Positions 24,153 to 36,157 are shown, counted from the stretch's first letter. The stretch: 64,000 nucleotides of DNA from Epiperipatus broadwayi (GCA_028023455.1 JAQFVV010000012.1:15518364-15582363), one strand, 5' to 3'. Program-made: numbers and translations. Notes: generated by a model from the letters alone, not told the origin.

Positions 24153-24299
24153 AAGAAATAAAGGCTTAAATCCAGCAAAGTGTGCAATATTTTCAATACA
24201 AAAATAAATCAAATGGGGAAAGAAGTACAAAAAGTTAGGACTAAAAAATTGAGGATAGATGTTGAGACTTTACAAAATGAAATAAAAAGTTAAAAAAGC

Positions 24300-24900
24300 C
24301 TGAAGATATGCAAGATAGCTTCATGGTCAAAAGAAGTAGGCAAATAAAATCTTTTAGGGTTGGTACTTGGGAAAGCCCATTAGAGCATTTGGAAAGCTTG
24401 CAAGAGATGTTTCAATTTCATAATTAGCAGGCACAAACAGATGGCAATTGCATGTAACCATTTACAAGAGGTGGCCAAGGATTGGTGGCATACTTTAAAT
24501 ACAAAGCCAGACTTTGGGATTACAGATGTAAATTAGTTCACACTTTTTAGACTGAAGAAAAGCAGTGTCATCTCTTCAGCAATATATTACAAAATATACT
24601 AGGGATAATGGAGAAACTTACACCCAGTTTTTCTATAGACAAGCAGCAAGACTGAAGTCATTGATAGCTTTCTCTTTTTCTGAGTCAGATAAGTCAAATA
24701 ATAATGAGCAATATGTTAGGGGATATTCAGCAGATCATGTTGTGTAGTAGCAACATTCACTTTGAAGAAACAGTCACAACTGTTAACTGAAATAGAATAT
24801 AATCAGGCCAGAGAAGAATCAGAAAAAAGAACAATGCAGGGTGATCAGATACTGTCGATATTAATGGGTCAACGAGCCCCAATAAAAAAGCAAAGAAAGC
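24300..24900 (+). pseudogene. Gag remnant of gypsy A
   Basis: Broken frames include WESPLEHLESLQEMFQF (about 24370-24420) and DWWHTL, followed by SSLQQYITKYTRDNGETYTQ and RQAARLKSL (24565-24660), in the pattern of a gypsy capsid (aromatic-rich helix, then a basic segment). Stops and frameshifts interrupt it every 50-100 codons. No CCHC zinc knuckle was recognised. Confidence 0.6.
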
Positions 24901-24911
24901 AGGACTAGCTA

Positions 24912-25265
24912 ATGTGGTGGTTGACCAAGAAGAACCAGCATAAAATGGAGCTATACAGACACCCTATTATCAGTATAAAGACTGGAGATATCATTACAGA
25001 AGCATTGATTGATTCAGAAAGTCAAATGTCATTGCTCTCTGGTAAGTTTTATGTGAAAATAAAAGGAGAGCAGCAGCATTTGTATATACTACCCCTAAAG
25101 AGAATGCAGGTGACACTGGCCAATGGCAAGAAGGCAAATATTGAAGCCAAACAGGTATGGTTACAGTTGCATCTGGGGAATGTAGAGTTAGACCACATCT
25201 TTTTGATAATGCCAGGTCTTATACAAGATGTTATAATTGGGACTGATTTTTTATATAGGCATTGA
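24912..25265 (+). pseudogene. Retropepsin-like protease of gypsy A
   Basis: This 117-codon frame has the aspartic protease layout: ALIDSESQMSLLSG, where D-S/T-G is expected but Gly is replaced by Glu, then a flap region, and DVIIGTDFL, the conserved 'hIIGxDfL' second block, near the end. It would cut the polyprotein in the virus-like particle. The altered active site and surrounding stops mean it is inactive. Confidence 0.75.
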
Positions 25266-25441
25266 TGTGTGTTGGATTACAACCAATGTTTATTTATTTG
25301 CCAAGATGTTTTAATGCCATTTGAAGGACTGAAGAATCATAAGTGATTTCAGGTAGAGTGTGTTCAGCAAGTAAGGGATAATATAGAAATGCAAAATAAG
25401 GGGTCAATCTATTTTAAAAGGAATGGAACAACAACACTCTA

Positions 25442-26104
25442 ATGGAATTGTTGAGAAAGTTTTATTCAGTTTTTCTGAATAGATCCAAGATGATTGAGGG
25501 ATATGTGCATCACATTCAAGTTAAGGAGGAAAATCATTTCCAGAGTCATTCATACCCTATTCCATTTCAATATAAGGCTGAGGTAGATCTTCAAATACAG
25601 CAAATGATTGAATGGGGAGTTATTGGAAAGCACACATTCCCATATATTAACCCTTTGGTGGTGGTAAAGATGGATCTGTCAGGATATGTTTGGATGCTTG
25701 GAGATTAAAGCCATTACCATTCCAGAAAGAGACATTCCTCCTACAGTTACAGAACTTCTAGCAAAATTTCAAGGGAAAACCATTTTCTCTGTTGGACTTG
25801 ACCTCTAGTTACTGGCAGATCTCTCTGCACCTGTCCAAACTATTTTCTCTCTGTTGGACTTGACCTCTAGTTACTGTCACATCCCTCTGCACTTGTCGAA
25901 CTGTAAATACACTGGCTTTCACTATGGAGAGTATACATGTGTTTAACTGTATGCCTTTTGGATTAATCAATAGAATTCACAACTTCTAAAGGGTTTGGAT
26001 CAAGTATTATCAGACAAAATCAAGAACCTGATTGATGTAGATGTGGTCATTGCATCTGAAAATATGGAAGAACATATAGAACACTTGAAAATGTTCTTAA
26101 CGAT
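25442..26104 (+). pseudogene. Gypsy A reverse transcriptase, N-terminal part
   Basis: The frame at 25442-25708 reads HIQVKEENHFQSHSYPIPF, QIQQMIEWGVIGKHTFPYINPLVVVKM, the standard gypsy RT entrance. After frameshifts come LDLTSSYWQISL (motif A; duplicated, see 25783-25906), MPFGLIN (motif B) and a degenerate 'YLDDV-IAS..MEEHIEHLKMFL' equivalent near 26030-26100, where the Asp pair is not clean. The frame breaks off at 26105, where foreign sequence begins. Confidence 0.8.
25783..25906 (+). repeat. 62-bp tandem duplication of the RT motif A segment
   Basis: TTGGACTTGACCTCTAGTTA occurs at 25792 and again at 25854. The duplicated unit encodes the LDLTSSYWQ block, so it alone would disrupt the polymerase. 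Confidence 0.85.
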
Positions 26105-28672
26105 ATAATGGAATGATTAATTTTCATCATTAGATATAATGGTTAGAAAAGATTCTCATCATACACCCTCTAATACCTATCATACTAGTCATGCCAGTCA
26201 TTAATTCGATCTTTAGCGGGGTGTAGTCCCACTACATATCATGCATCCACATTGGTCGACAGATATAATGGACTGAACAATTACAATTAATCCCCAAACA
26301 TTGCAAACACCAGATGTAATGGATGGTCAACTAACTTGCAGACTGTACTACTATGCAAATGTAGCAATATGATGGGATAAGTTAATATACACTAAATTAT
26401 TACCCCTAATGAAACAATCTACAAAGACCTACCAGGCTTAGAAGGGAAGAAAGTTGCATCCAACTATGTTCAGACTGTGGGTCATCTGATAAAGTGCTAA
26501 TGAGAACCCGATGAAATGCTTAACCAATGATTGCTTACCCTTTAATTGACTAACTCTATCCCTATTTAATAATATTAAATGCAATTTAGGTTAGTTCATC
26601 CACTTTCCCCCTTTTTAATTCCGTTATTCCCTAATATTCAAGCCCAGAGAGAATATTGCTTTTAACTCCTTTAGCAGATATGAACAGATATACACAGCAA
26701 CTCCTGCACCTATATATAAGTTACAACTAGCATTTATAATATTTGTTTTATTTTCAAGCTTTTATATAATAAGAAAAATAGATGTGGGTGCGTGTATAAT
26801 TATTTATAAACTGTGGAATGTCAGGACAACTCAATAAACCAGAGACTGGAATAATATAAACTCTCAAACATTTATTAACAATAATAAATATCAAGTATAA
26901 TGACAATAGTAATGATAAAAAATAAAAATATAATAATCATCATATGTACATGTGTCACAAGAGAACCTCTACCATTTTACTAATTAATTATCCTCTAGAT
27001 CCAACCCTTATACCCCATGGTAGAAATCCACCTATGTCACTCATTCTCTGCAAATCATAATTATATAGAAAAATAAACTTTAGTTATTTAATATAATTCA
27101 GATGCTGGCTAGCTAAATTATATATTTACAAATGTTAATCTATTTAACAAGTTTCCTCAATTTATATATATGATAGAGACAGATCCCAGTTGATTAGTCA
27201 AACATACTGGAAAATATACGTACACAGTTAATCACAAAATAAAACATATAATATGTATTCTGTATGTGTTGTAATTTAGCCTATATATAAATTTAGAGAA
27301 TCTTACCTCAATATTTATGTGGATGACTTTATGTGAAGCAGGTGATATTACCTAAATTTTATTTATAATGAAAATATAAAAAAAATATCAAAATGAATAA
27401 TCCCCCCTTTTTTTCTTTGCTAATTCTGAAAAATGTGGCTTCAGCATCAGAGTGCGAAAATACAACAGATAGTATAAATAAAAAAAATAAAATAATAAAT
27501 AAACAAAAATTTACAATATTGATTCTTTGATTAAAAATTGTAATTGGAACAAAGTTCCTAAAAATCATCATAATAGAAGTAGTAGTAGTAGTTGATAGTT
27601 AGGCAAGTTGTTCTTCAAAGCAGTTTCACTTAGTAAATCATTCTCCTTAGCAAGGATAGATAGGTACAATGGTGTCTCCTGTAGTTGTGTTTAATGGTAA
27701 ACATCTTGATCCTCATTTGATTCACCATAATGTATTCCAATCCTTGTTTACTTTGGACTGAAGGCATCTTGTGTGTTTACAATAAAGTAGAAATATATAG
27801 ATATAATGCAGCTGGTAGGAAAATACCATGACACACAATAGCATGTTTTGCTCTAGCCCATTTTCATATTAAAGTACATTTTAATAATTATTTATAATCA
27901 TATATTTTTTTATTAATAATATCAAAGCACTTATATATATATTAAGAAAATTATTTCATTTTTCTTTCTTCTCCAATTTTTAGCAAATTTAATTCTTTAT
28001 TGTTTTTGAAAAGATTTAAAAAATTCTAATTTACTCCAACAACTTTTTAAACACGATTTAATTATTTAAGAATTAATCAGTTATTCTTACTTCTTTTTAC
28101 TTTCTGTCTTTTGAATTTGATAAACTTTTAGTTACAGTATTCAATTTTTAAAATGTTTTTAATTCAACTAAAGGAAAAAGTAAAAACTCCATTTTAGCGG
28201 TCGAAATTTTTAGTTTTAATTGCTGTCTTTTGTTACAGTTGTTATAACAATAAGAATGATTTGTAAACTGTTTTTTGTTTTTATACATTTCACGCATGTA
28301 GATTTCCAGGAACACTGATATCTTTAACTGCCTATTGTTTAAATACATTTAGATTTATTATAAATAAATAAAAAATAACAAAATAATAAAATTAGTTTTA
28401 TTTTCACACATATGTACCCACCTAATTAACTTCAAATCATCCCACATTATATATATATTAATTAATATCCAATTTTAAATTTTAAAAAAATATATACATT
28501 ACAGTTTATTTAATCAAATAGTTTTATATATATACAATAGTACTTTTTAAAATATTGATCGTATTTTATTTTATAAATATAATAATTTATTGTGTATTAT
28601 ATGTATATAGACAAATAATAATCCTCCCACTATTACTATAAATTCCAAATGGATTGGGTTCAATAAATATGC
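26105..28672. mobile_element. Insertion of unknown type inside gypsy A RT
   Basis: The RT reading stops at 26104 and resumes at about 28673 with the expected next residues, so about 2.57 kb is foreign. The first 700 bp contain several ATATAATGGA-type repeats, a GC-richer part and RT-free text. At 26820-26920 a block with CAATAAACCAGAGACTGG resembles an LTR polyadenylation region in minus orientation. No coding frame, TIR or target duplication was identified. It may be a solo LTR or several nested pieces. Confidence 0.55.
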
Positions 28673-29400
28673 TTGATCTTTTTAGGAATGTGTGCATTGT
28701 AAGCTATCCTTTACAGTGGAGTGTTACCAGAAAAACATCAACTTACAAAAAAGTTGCTTGGTCCAGGAGGAGCTTGCATTTTTAGGCTTCTTAATAGGAA
28801 AGGAGAGCATTAAACCTCATCCTGAGAAATTAACAGCAATACATTTTTTTTACATTCACTAATAGGTATTAGATACAGTCTTTTCTGGGATTATGCAATT
28901 TTTATCATAGATTCTATGAAAATTTTGCATTAGATGCTGCAAATTTGGTTCAGTTATTAACCAAAGACCAAAAATGGGTCTGGGAGTCCAACCAGGAGCA
29001 GGAATTTCAACACATTAAAAAAAGTTTGTAGAATGTTTCTAGCCTACCCTGACTTTTCACAAACTTTTTACATTCAGACCGACAGTAGCGCCAAGAGTTT
29101 GGCATAGTGTTATTTCAAATTGACAAACAGCAAGGTCATGGTGTTGTATTTTTGTAGCCGCAAGTTCAAAGATGCGGAAAATAATTACACGATGACGGAA
29201 AAGGAAGCTCTGGCCATTGTATAGGCTTTCAGTAAATTCAAACAATTCTTGCTTGGGTCAGAGATTGTTGTAATCACAGATCATAAGAACTTGGAATTTC
29301 TTAATAGCAGTTACTTATCAAATGATTGATTGATATGCTAGAGTTTTACACTACAGAAATTCCATTATAAGGTTCTATATTGTAAAGGCAAAGAATATAT
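28673..29400 (+). pseudogene. Gypsy A RT thumb and RNase H
   Basis: Restart of the polyprotein: FYSGVLPEKHQL-like text, then LGFLIGKESIKPHPEKLTAI (about 28773-28840), the conserved connection 'FLGHxIS..GI.p.p.K'. RNase H follows: TDSSAKSLGIVLFQ (29080-29120, first catalytic Asp), TMTEKEALAIV (29190-29222, catalytic Glu) and VITDHKNLEFL (29271-29303, catalytic Asp). RNase H removes the RNA template. Stops are frequent and the frame shifts several times. Confidence 0.8.
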
Positions 29401-29401
29401 T

Positions 29402-30292
29402 GTGCTGGATATTTTGAGTCGTCATCTCATAGATCTGACTCCACACCATCTCAAGCCCAATAATCTGAGTATTGCAGCATTTACATTGGTCACAGATGAG
29501 TCCATAGAGCAAGAATTACTAAGGCTACCTGAAATACAGGAGACCAGCCCAGAGTATGCACAAATTATTGCATATAATAAAGAATATGAACTTTCTGACC
29601 CCATTGACACAGTGACATTGGGAAAATATGAAGCATATAGAATAAAAGATGGCATATTGCCATGGAGGAAGAATCATGGAGAATCCTTATACCCCATGAA
29701 CTCGGGAAGAAACTTATAGACTACATACATTGCCTTTATGGGTACTTTGGCCCTTATAATGTAGAGCATGTGCTCAGGGAAATATTTTACTGGCCAAGTT
29801 TATATTCAAATGTGTCAGTTTTGAGAAAATGTCATGTATGTTCACAAACCAAACATGTAAATAAGAGATTTACTGGGATCTTACAACCTATTTTAGCACA
29901 TAACCTTAATGAATTGTTGGCCATAGACTTTTATGGACCCTTACCCACCCATAAGCATTACCAATATTTAGTCATAATGTGTGATATATTTTCCAAGTAT
30001 GTGACGGCATATCCTTTATGGATAAAGTACTATCCAGATCTTGCGGGAGCATCAGTTTCTTAAGGTTGGTAAGCCCCAGATGATACTTACAGACCATGGG
30101 ACACCCTTTATATTCCACCAGTGGATTCAGCAACAGGGCATTCAACATGTATTAATATATATTCATAATCCCCAATCTAATCCCTGTGAAAGAGTCATGA
30201 GGGAGTTAAATAATTTATTTTGGCTTTATGTCAACAAAAATCTTCATGAATGGGTGAAACAAACAGAAAATATCACTAATTACATAAATTGA
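29402..30292 (+). pseudogene. Gypsy A integrase
   Basis: Integrase inserts the cDNA. The frame at 29402-29719 covers the linker and an N-terminal region. 29662-30063 carries an HHCC-type zinc finger (...H-x3-...-CHVCSQTKH) and LLAIDFYGPLP (first catalytic Asp). After a -1 shift, 30041-30292 has MILTDHGTPF (second Asp) and NPCERVMREL (Glu), so the DDE triad is recognisable. Frameshifts at about 29690 and 30050 make it non-functional. C-terminal text fades by about 30600. Confidence 0.85.
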
Positions 30293-30725
30293 TCACAGAA
30301 TGAGTCTGCAGGATTGCAGCCATCAGGTTCCAATTTGGACAGAATTATCCAATACTGATAAAGGCTCCCTTGTCTGTATATCAGGAGAAAATTGACGAAG
30401 AAAAGGATAAAAGAAAGGCTTGAATAAAGTTGAAACACATGGCAGAATTACAGATCAAGAGAGGAAATTGATGACTGTGTAGATTCGAGGTAGGAGACTT
30501 GGTTTTTGTAAGAAAATCCCATGTCAGCAATCTGACCCAGCATCAATATAAGATTATTTCCAGTATACAATAGACCTTTCACTATACAAAGGAAAAGTGC
30601 TCTGAATGCCTTTGTATTGGAAGATGAAGGTGGGGTTTGTGGGTCTTATAATTCATGGAGCTTTATGCCAGCCACTTAAAAGGTATGAGGAACACATAAG
30701 GAATTGAACTTAGGGCAAACATTCA

Positions 30726-30742
30726 GCCAGGGGGGGGTTAAA
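30726..30742 (+). promoter_or_regulatory. Polypurine tract of gypsy A
   Basis: CCAGGGGGGGGTTAAAAG, with a G8 run at 30730-30737, sits between the end of Pol and the right LTR and is the likely plus-strand primer. Confidence 0.6.
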
Positions 30743-32757
30743 AGTTTTAAATGTTTAGGGTTTAAAGTTTTAAAGAAAAAACTGCAAAGAAATGCTTTTT
30801 TTTTCATGGCGTGATGGGGCAGTTGAACCGGATACTTTATCTAATTCAAAAGTTCTATCACGTAAATTAAAAACAAATTTTATTTTTGTAAAATTTAAAA
30901 GAAAGTAAATTAAACATTTTATATATGCAATAACATACTTACTTATTTATGTTAAAATCTTATGTTTCTAATTTTCAATCGATTTTAGTTTAAAATAATT
31001 TTTTTTTTATGATGCTTTTTTTCTCTTAAAATAATTAAAAGCAAGCAAAGTTTAATTAATCTTTTTATAAAAGTATTTTTTTTTTTAAAAAAAAAGTTGA
31101 TTTATTTTTAAATCTGAGATTTAGTTTGATGTTTTTTAAAAAAAATTTATTTGTAAAATAAAGCCCTGGTCAGATGTTGTCTTTCTAATTAAGATTGAGT
31201 GGGAGATAGAGATTTACCCTGGTTGAAACTTGCAATAAAAGAATGTGTGGGAGATAACGATGGACATGAATAGCTGTGGTTTTTTTTTATTCATTCAGAT
31301 TATTCAGAGAGACTATTCTAGTCAATCAGCTTATTTATTCTGACTACTCAGATTATTCAGCTTCTTGTTATTGAGGATTCTTCCAGATTTTTCTGTTATT
31401 GACTGCTGTGCTGTTGAAGTGATTCTGATTTTATTTGATATTTGTTCAACGGGAATCACTAAGTTGGATTTCTGTTAACTGAAAATAATTATATTTGCTG
31501 TGATAGTAGCAGCCATTCAGATGCCATGCCTGTAATCTATGCCATGAAAAATCTCCATAACATGTGGGCTAAACCTTTCCAAAGATGAATCTCCGGATCT
31601 CCAAAATTGTGACTTCAATCATGACCTAAGCACCAAGTCCAGAGCTGATCCCAATAGTGCTTCCATTCTTCTGAACCTGTAGTAAATTAAAGCTAGCATA
31701 TAGGACTCTTTATAAACTGTACTTTGCAAGTACAGCAGAAATTAATATTATCTTGAGATAACTTACCTTTCCATATTAAAAATCAGGGCTAAATCTCTAA
31801 TTAAGTCTCTAGCAAATCTCAGTTTAATCTTAAAAAAAATTATATTTATGATATGTGACATATTAATTTAAATATTAATGTATTTTTTATATTAGAATCT
31901 TCATGGCAAGATTTTTCATCTTAAAATATTACTTAGTTGAGAATCTATGGTGAGTGATATTTTATATGCTTAATGTTTTATCTGTTCTATGATTAACCCT
32001 TGATAAATACTCAGACCAATCTGAGTAGTTTTCTTTTACTCACCTGTCCTTTTTGTTTGTTTGTTTTATTTGTCTAATCAAACTTGGTTAGCATTTTCTA
32101 CAGACCACTGGTCTTTTGGCTAGTGGTTTATCGAATATATTGTTCTGTTTTTCTTGGTAGAAATTTTATTTTCTATAGTTCAGATTACGTAGTCCATAAT
32201 CTTCCCTTTTCTTGTGTGAGACTAACCTTGGCTGGTTTAAACATACCTGATCATGAGAATTTTGTAGAATTATGACATTCTTAGTTTGGACATTTCTTTT
32301 CTGGGCTAAGACAAGCTCGTCTGCACTGTTCTGTTGGTTCCCCACACGCATCCACCTTTCTAAATCTTTATAAAACAATGGATTGGTTTAGGTGAACCGC
32401 TAGCAGGAAGATATAAGGCCTTCTTATGTTATAGATGAGAAATGAACTTGTCTGCCTGAGTATTTAATGTATTAATGCTCACATACAAATGTAGGTCAAG
32501 TTTCCATGTTTATTTTATTATATGTTTAATAAATTTAAAAAGTTATTGTAATTATTTTGGTTGATGTTTGTTTCAGTGTTTTCTCAATTGTCTGAACAAC
32601 ATTCATGAGCTCTTGCTCTCCCTGGGTTGTCTGGCACATTCAAGTTCGTATATCCTGTCCACCCTTAAAATAAATGTCTAGTTCCGATTTTTGGACTAGC
32701 GGTGCCTTTGTGGTCAGTATATGCGAAAGAAAAATCTTTTCATCCGGTACATTATTC
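30738..32757 (+). mobile_element. 3' LTR of gypsy A with extra sequence
   Basis: Homology to the 5' LTR is in two blocks, about 30938-31140 and 32330-32757. Between them, 31150-32330 has no counterpart at the 5' end. The extra segment contains ATTATTCAGA/TTATTCTGACTACTCAGATTATTCAG repeats (31280-31370). Either an insertion here or a deletion in the 5' LTR explains it. Confidence 0.6.
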
Positions 32758-33469
32758 TAGAGCATTATATAAAAAAATATGAAAAGTATTTTATACTTAT
32801 CACAGGCAAAATATATTACTTCTGGAATTTTATATTTACAGTTGGTTATATTCTACACCCAAGGAATTCCATATAGATGCATCAGAGCACAAAACAGACT
32901 CTTATTCTACAACATGAAATTAAACTGTTATTTTATAATACTATAAATTATTTATATAAAAAAATATGAAAAATATATACTTATAGCTAGCAAAAATTAC
33001 CTCTGCAGCTTCATAAAAAATTATGATTGGTTTGGTTCTAAGCTCTCGGAGTTAAATATATGTATCAGATTTATGTCTTTTTTTTTAACAAAAAAAAATC
33101 ACCATTCATTCTTTTCTGTGAAGTTTAAAAAACAAAGAAAAAATATATAAAAAACTTTTTTCTCTAAAGTGTTCATAAAAATGCAATTTTTATCATATAG
33201 AAAAAACACATCTTGAAAGCTGATTCAATAATGAAAAGAATGATGTGTTACATATATGTGTGATACTTACCAATCACAAGCTATCTTAATTTAAAGTTTA
33301 TGATTGGTCAAAAATCTACATTTAGAGGAAATCTGCAAGTGTTCGGAGTAGGCTTGTTAAGTAAATAACTAATAATAAAAATTAGTAAAATAATTACAAC
33401 ATAAATAAATAAATAAGTACTATAAAAATTTGATAAATATTACTTAAAATTATTATCAACAAATTAAAA
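32758..33469. other. No gene seen
   Basis: Contains a short imperfect duplication: TTATATAAAAAAATATGAAAAGTATTTTATACTTAT at about 32765-32800 recurs as a variant at about 32950-32985. Confidence 0.3.
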
Positions 33470-33894
33470 ATTCTTCTCCTTTTTCTTTTCAAAAACTTTA
33501 TTTTCTAATATCAATACTAAACATATATATAATACAAAATTCCAATGTTTCAACTGTTTTTATCTTCATACAGTCATTTTCAAGGATCTGCAACAACATG
33601 AAATACATAGTTATAAATAAACCTCATTACATAAATACCTTCATCTTACATTAACATAAACAGTAACAAACATATTAAACAGACAATTATATTTTACTTA
33701 CATTTCTCTCCCACTGCTATTTTTTATATTACTCTTTCTTTTACATTATTTAATTACAAATCTGTCTTAAAATCATCCAAGAAACTTTATACAAATTTAA
33801 AAACCAACCCTAATTTCAAATAACCTCTCCCTTTTTAATCTTATCTAAAACCTATCTCAAAACTACATTCCTAAACTATAGCTTTAAATGAATA
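33470..33894 (-). mobile_element. Penelope-like element 3' region, copy 2 (first part)
   Basis: Same sequence as 1555-2000, including the hammerhead-like motif (33547-33586). It ends at GAATA (33890-33894), the target duplicate of gypsy B, and continues at 36929. Confidence 0.85.
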
Positions 33895-34637
33895 TGCTGT
33901 CTTATGACCAGCAAGTAAATAAATGGACAAAGGCATAATTGAGATGGTAAGATTATAGTTTAATACGAATAATTTTAACTATATACATGGCCTATTATAA
34001 GGTGTAATAAAATAAAAGGTCGCTGTGACACAGGCAGAAGTCTCTGACTCATAATTAAAACTCAGAACAATTAGATCAGGTTATGGGAGTTTATATACCC
34101 CTCATGACTTCTGGAGTCTTTTACATTCCTAACCATATATGGTGTTTTCACTTACGTTTTCACATACATGCAGTATTTTTACATTTCTCACCATATATGG
34201 TATTTTACAGTTTTCTGACCCTATAAGGTCAGCTGGGCTTCCTATGATTTAACAGCATTGCAATTTTACACAATCATTATACATAATTACTATACAGTTA
34301 TTCTTATTTTACATATTCATTATATTTTACAGTTATTACTTTTATTGTACATTATTGTACTCTTATTATTATACAATTATTCTTATTTTACATACTCTTA
34401 TTATTATACAATTATTATTATTTATATATTCATTATACATTGCAGTATAGTTTTATTCTACATTTATACAATTATTATTATTATTGTTTTACATATTTGT
34501 TATACATTAAAACTTATGTTTTATTCTACATTTATTATTGTACTCTTATTATTATACAACTTACATATGTATAGCTTGCTTACTCTTATTATTATACAAC
34601 TTACATATGTATAGCTTGCTTGACCTTGAATACTGCA
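33895..34637 (-). mobile_element. 3' LTR of gypsy B
   Basis: 743 bp. Compared with the other LTR it lacks about 45 bp near 34020 and has an extra 40-bp tandem unit (34542-34581 and 34582-34621). The part at 34260-34560 is a simple TTATTATACAATTA-type low-complexity tract. Confidence 0.9.
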
Positions 34638-34652
34638 CTCCTCCACCACTCC
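34638..34652 (-). promoter_or_regulatory. Polypurine tract of gypsy B
   Basis: On the minus strand GGAGTGGTGGAGGAG abuts the 3' LTR start TGCAGT, the standard plus-strand primer position. Confidence 0.8.
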
Positions 34653-34858
34653 AGAAATATGGTTTTTCAACTAACAGTCTTTGAGTTGAGATGGTTACTG
34701 GCAGTCTTTGCTGTGCTTTACCAATTTGCTGTTTGTTGATGGTGGTTTTGATGTGCCAATTTTTGCTGTGCTATAGGTACTTTCCGAGGTTTTGTTACAA
34801 TAGGTTTTCCTCTGTCTCTTAATTCTATCTCTACAGGCGAGTTTTTTAATTTTTCTGG

Positions 34859-35365
34859 TTATTTTTTGAACAAGCTGGGGTAATTATTTTTGACTTGCGA
34901 TTCTATGTCGATTTTTTTTATAACGCATATTTTTATGCCTAGGGGTGTCAACCACTCACAGCCTATGATCGGGTTAATATCTCCATTCACGATATATATT
35001 GGTAGTATTGCTTTAGTTTTCATTGTTTCTATCTTTACATTTGCAACTCCTAATATCCTTATGGGATTATTATTTGCATCCCAGGCCTTGAGTTGAGTCT
35101 TCTCTATCCTTGGAGGGAATTTTAAATTCTGGATTAGTCTTTCCCAATCTTTACTCTTTATCAGCGATATTCTTGATCTGCTATCAATTTCCATGCTTAA
35201 TGGTTTGCTGAATAGTTTTACATTCAGCATAATTTGATCAGATTTGTCTATAGTAGCACTTTTTATGTATCTACTTTCCATCGCTCTGCATGACTTTGTA
35301 TGGTGGTGCCATCTTTCGGGATACTCAGCTTTTTCTGATAACTTTCGCTTTCTGGAATATTGCAA
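34859..35365 (-). pseudogene. Gypsy B protease
   Basis: The minus frame has the retropepsin layout: PLSMEIDSRSRISLI (expected D-S-G; Gly reads Arg), a beta-rich middle and NPIIGCEWLTPLGI (the 'hIIGxDWL' block). It then runs into NYPSLFKK, the usual start of RT in gypsy. Downstream to 34790 the minus strand reads SPVEIELRDRGKPIV and PRKVPIAQQ, the RT entrance 'P..kpRrVP', after which the polymerase is deleted. The changed active-site Gly suggests inactivity. Confidence 0.8.
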
Positions 35366-35440
35366 TCACGGGTGTTGTGGCCGATTTTTCTACATTGGAA
35401 ACATTTAATTTGTTTATTGGTTTTGGGTTTAATTCCAAAT
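35365..35440 (-). pseudogene. Gypsy B nucleocapsid zinc knuckle
   Basis: Minus strand KQIKCFQCRKIGHNTRDCNI: C-x2-C-x4-H-x4-C exactly, the retroviral-type RNA-binding knuckle, in a frame different from the longest gag frame. This implies a frameshift either as a lesion or as regulated expression. Confidence 0.85.
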
Positions 35441-35481
35441 GTTTTAAATATTGTAGTTTGAAGTGGTTCTGGTCTTTTGAT

Positions 35482-36012
35482 TCATCTGAACTCTCTCGCT
35501 TTGTCAAGCAGCAGTTCATAAGCTGTTCCACATCTGATAGCTTCTTCATAAGTTAGGTCTTTTATTTCCAATAAGATCTGCCTAAACTGGTCATCAATTA
35601 TTCCATATAATAGCTGTTCTAGAAGAGCTTCCTCTAAATATTTACCATAAAGGCATGGCTTTGCCATCTCTCTTAAACCAATGTCATATTCTTTTATTTT
35701 CTCATTCTTTCTTTGCCTTCTGCCTCTAAAGTGCAATCGAGCAATAAACTTGGATGGCTGGAGATTAAAATATTCATTTAGCTGTGTTACGAGCTCATCA
35801 TATTTCTGTGTCTCCGGCGAATTTCCACATAGTTTGTTCGCTATTTCGATTACTCTCTGACCTGCGAAGCAAAGTAATGAGGCTACTTTTACAGTATTCT
35901 CAGTAATACTATTTAGTATAAAGTAGCTTTTGATCCTCTGAACATACAGTGGCCAATCACTCGGATTTTGTACATTAAATTCGCAAATAGAAACTTGCGA
36001 TATGCTCGCCAT
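35482..36012 (-). CDS. Gypsy B Gag
   Basis: An intact 176-codon frame from ATG 36012 (MASISQVSICEFNVQNPSDW) with the gypsy capsid pattern: W...Y..RI..YF, then Q....FNLQPSKFIARLHFRGRRQR, a major-homology-like segment, and LLEQLLYGIIDDQFRQILL. It frameshifts near 35480 to continue as a linker and a CCHC knuckle. It would form the particle that packages the RNA. The position immediately after the leader and primer-binding site fits. It is the best-preserved gag in the window. Confidence 0.8.
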   Translation of the reverse strand: MASISQVSICEFNVQNPSDWPLYVQRIKSYFILNSITENTVKVASLLCFAGQRVIEIANKLCGNSPETQKYDELVTQLNEYFNLQPSKFIARLHFRGRRQRKNEKIKEYDIGLREMAKPCLYGKYLEEALLEQLLYGIIDDQFRQILLEIKDLTYEEAIRCGTAYELLLDKAREFR

Positions 36013-36157
36013 TTCTCTATTGATTCAAATCCACTTACGATTTGTCTCAGCTTGCTGTTTAGGCAATTATTTCCAGATTCGATCCTATGATGACCGAGCC
36101 AATTTTTAATGTAGTTCTGTTCCTGTATTGACTGCCACTTTCTTTCAGATTCGATTC

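Larger units (their letters stand above)
22861..32757 (+). mobile_element. Ty3/gypsy retrotransposon A, long, decayed and interrupted
   Basis: Two related terminal regions (22861-23518 and about 30938-32757) flank gag, protease, reverse transcriptase, RNase H and integrase in gypsy order (integrase last). A primer-binding site lies right after the 5' LTR and a G8 purine tract just before the 3' LTR. The right copy carries about 1.2 kb (31150-32330) absent from the left. The RT is split by about 2.57 kb of unrelated sequence (26105-28672). Many frameshifts and stops show it is old. Confidence 0.85.

Noticed and set aside
34258-34614. 118-codon open frame (and its relative at 36584-37015)
   Set aside because: Tyr/Ile/Leu-only text from the low-complexity part of the gypsy B LTRs; not a gene.
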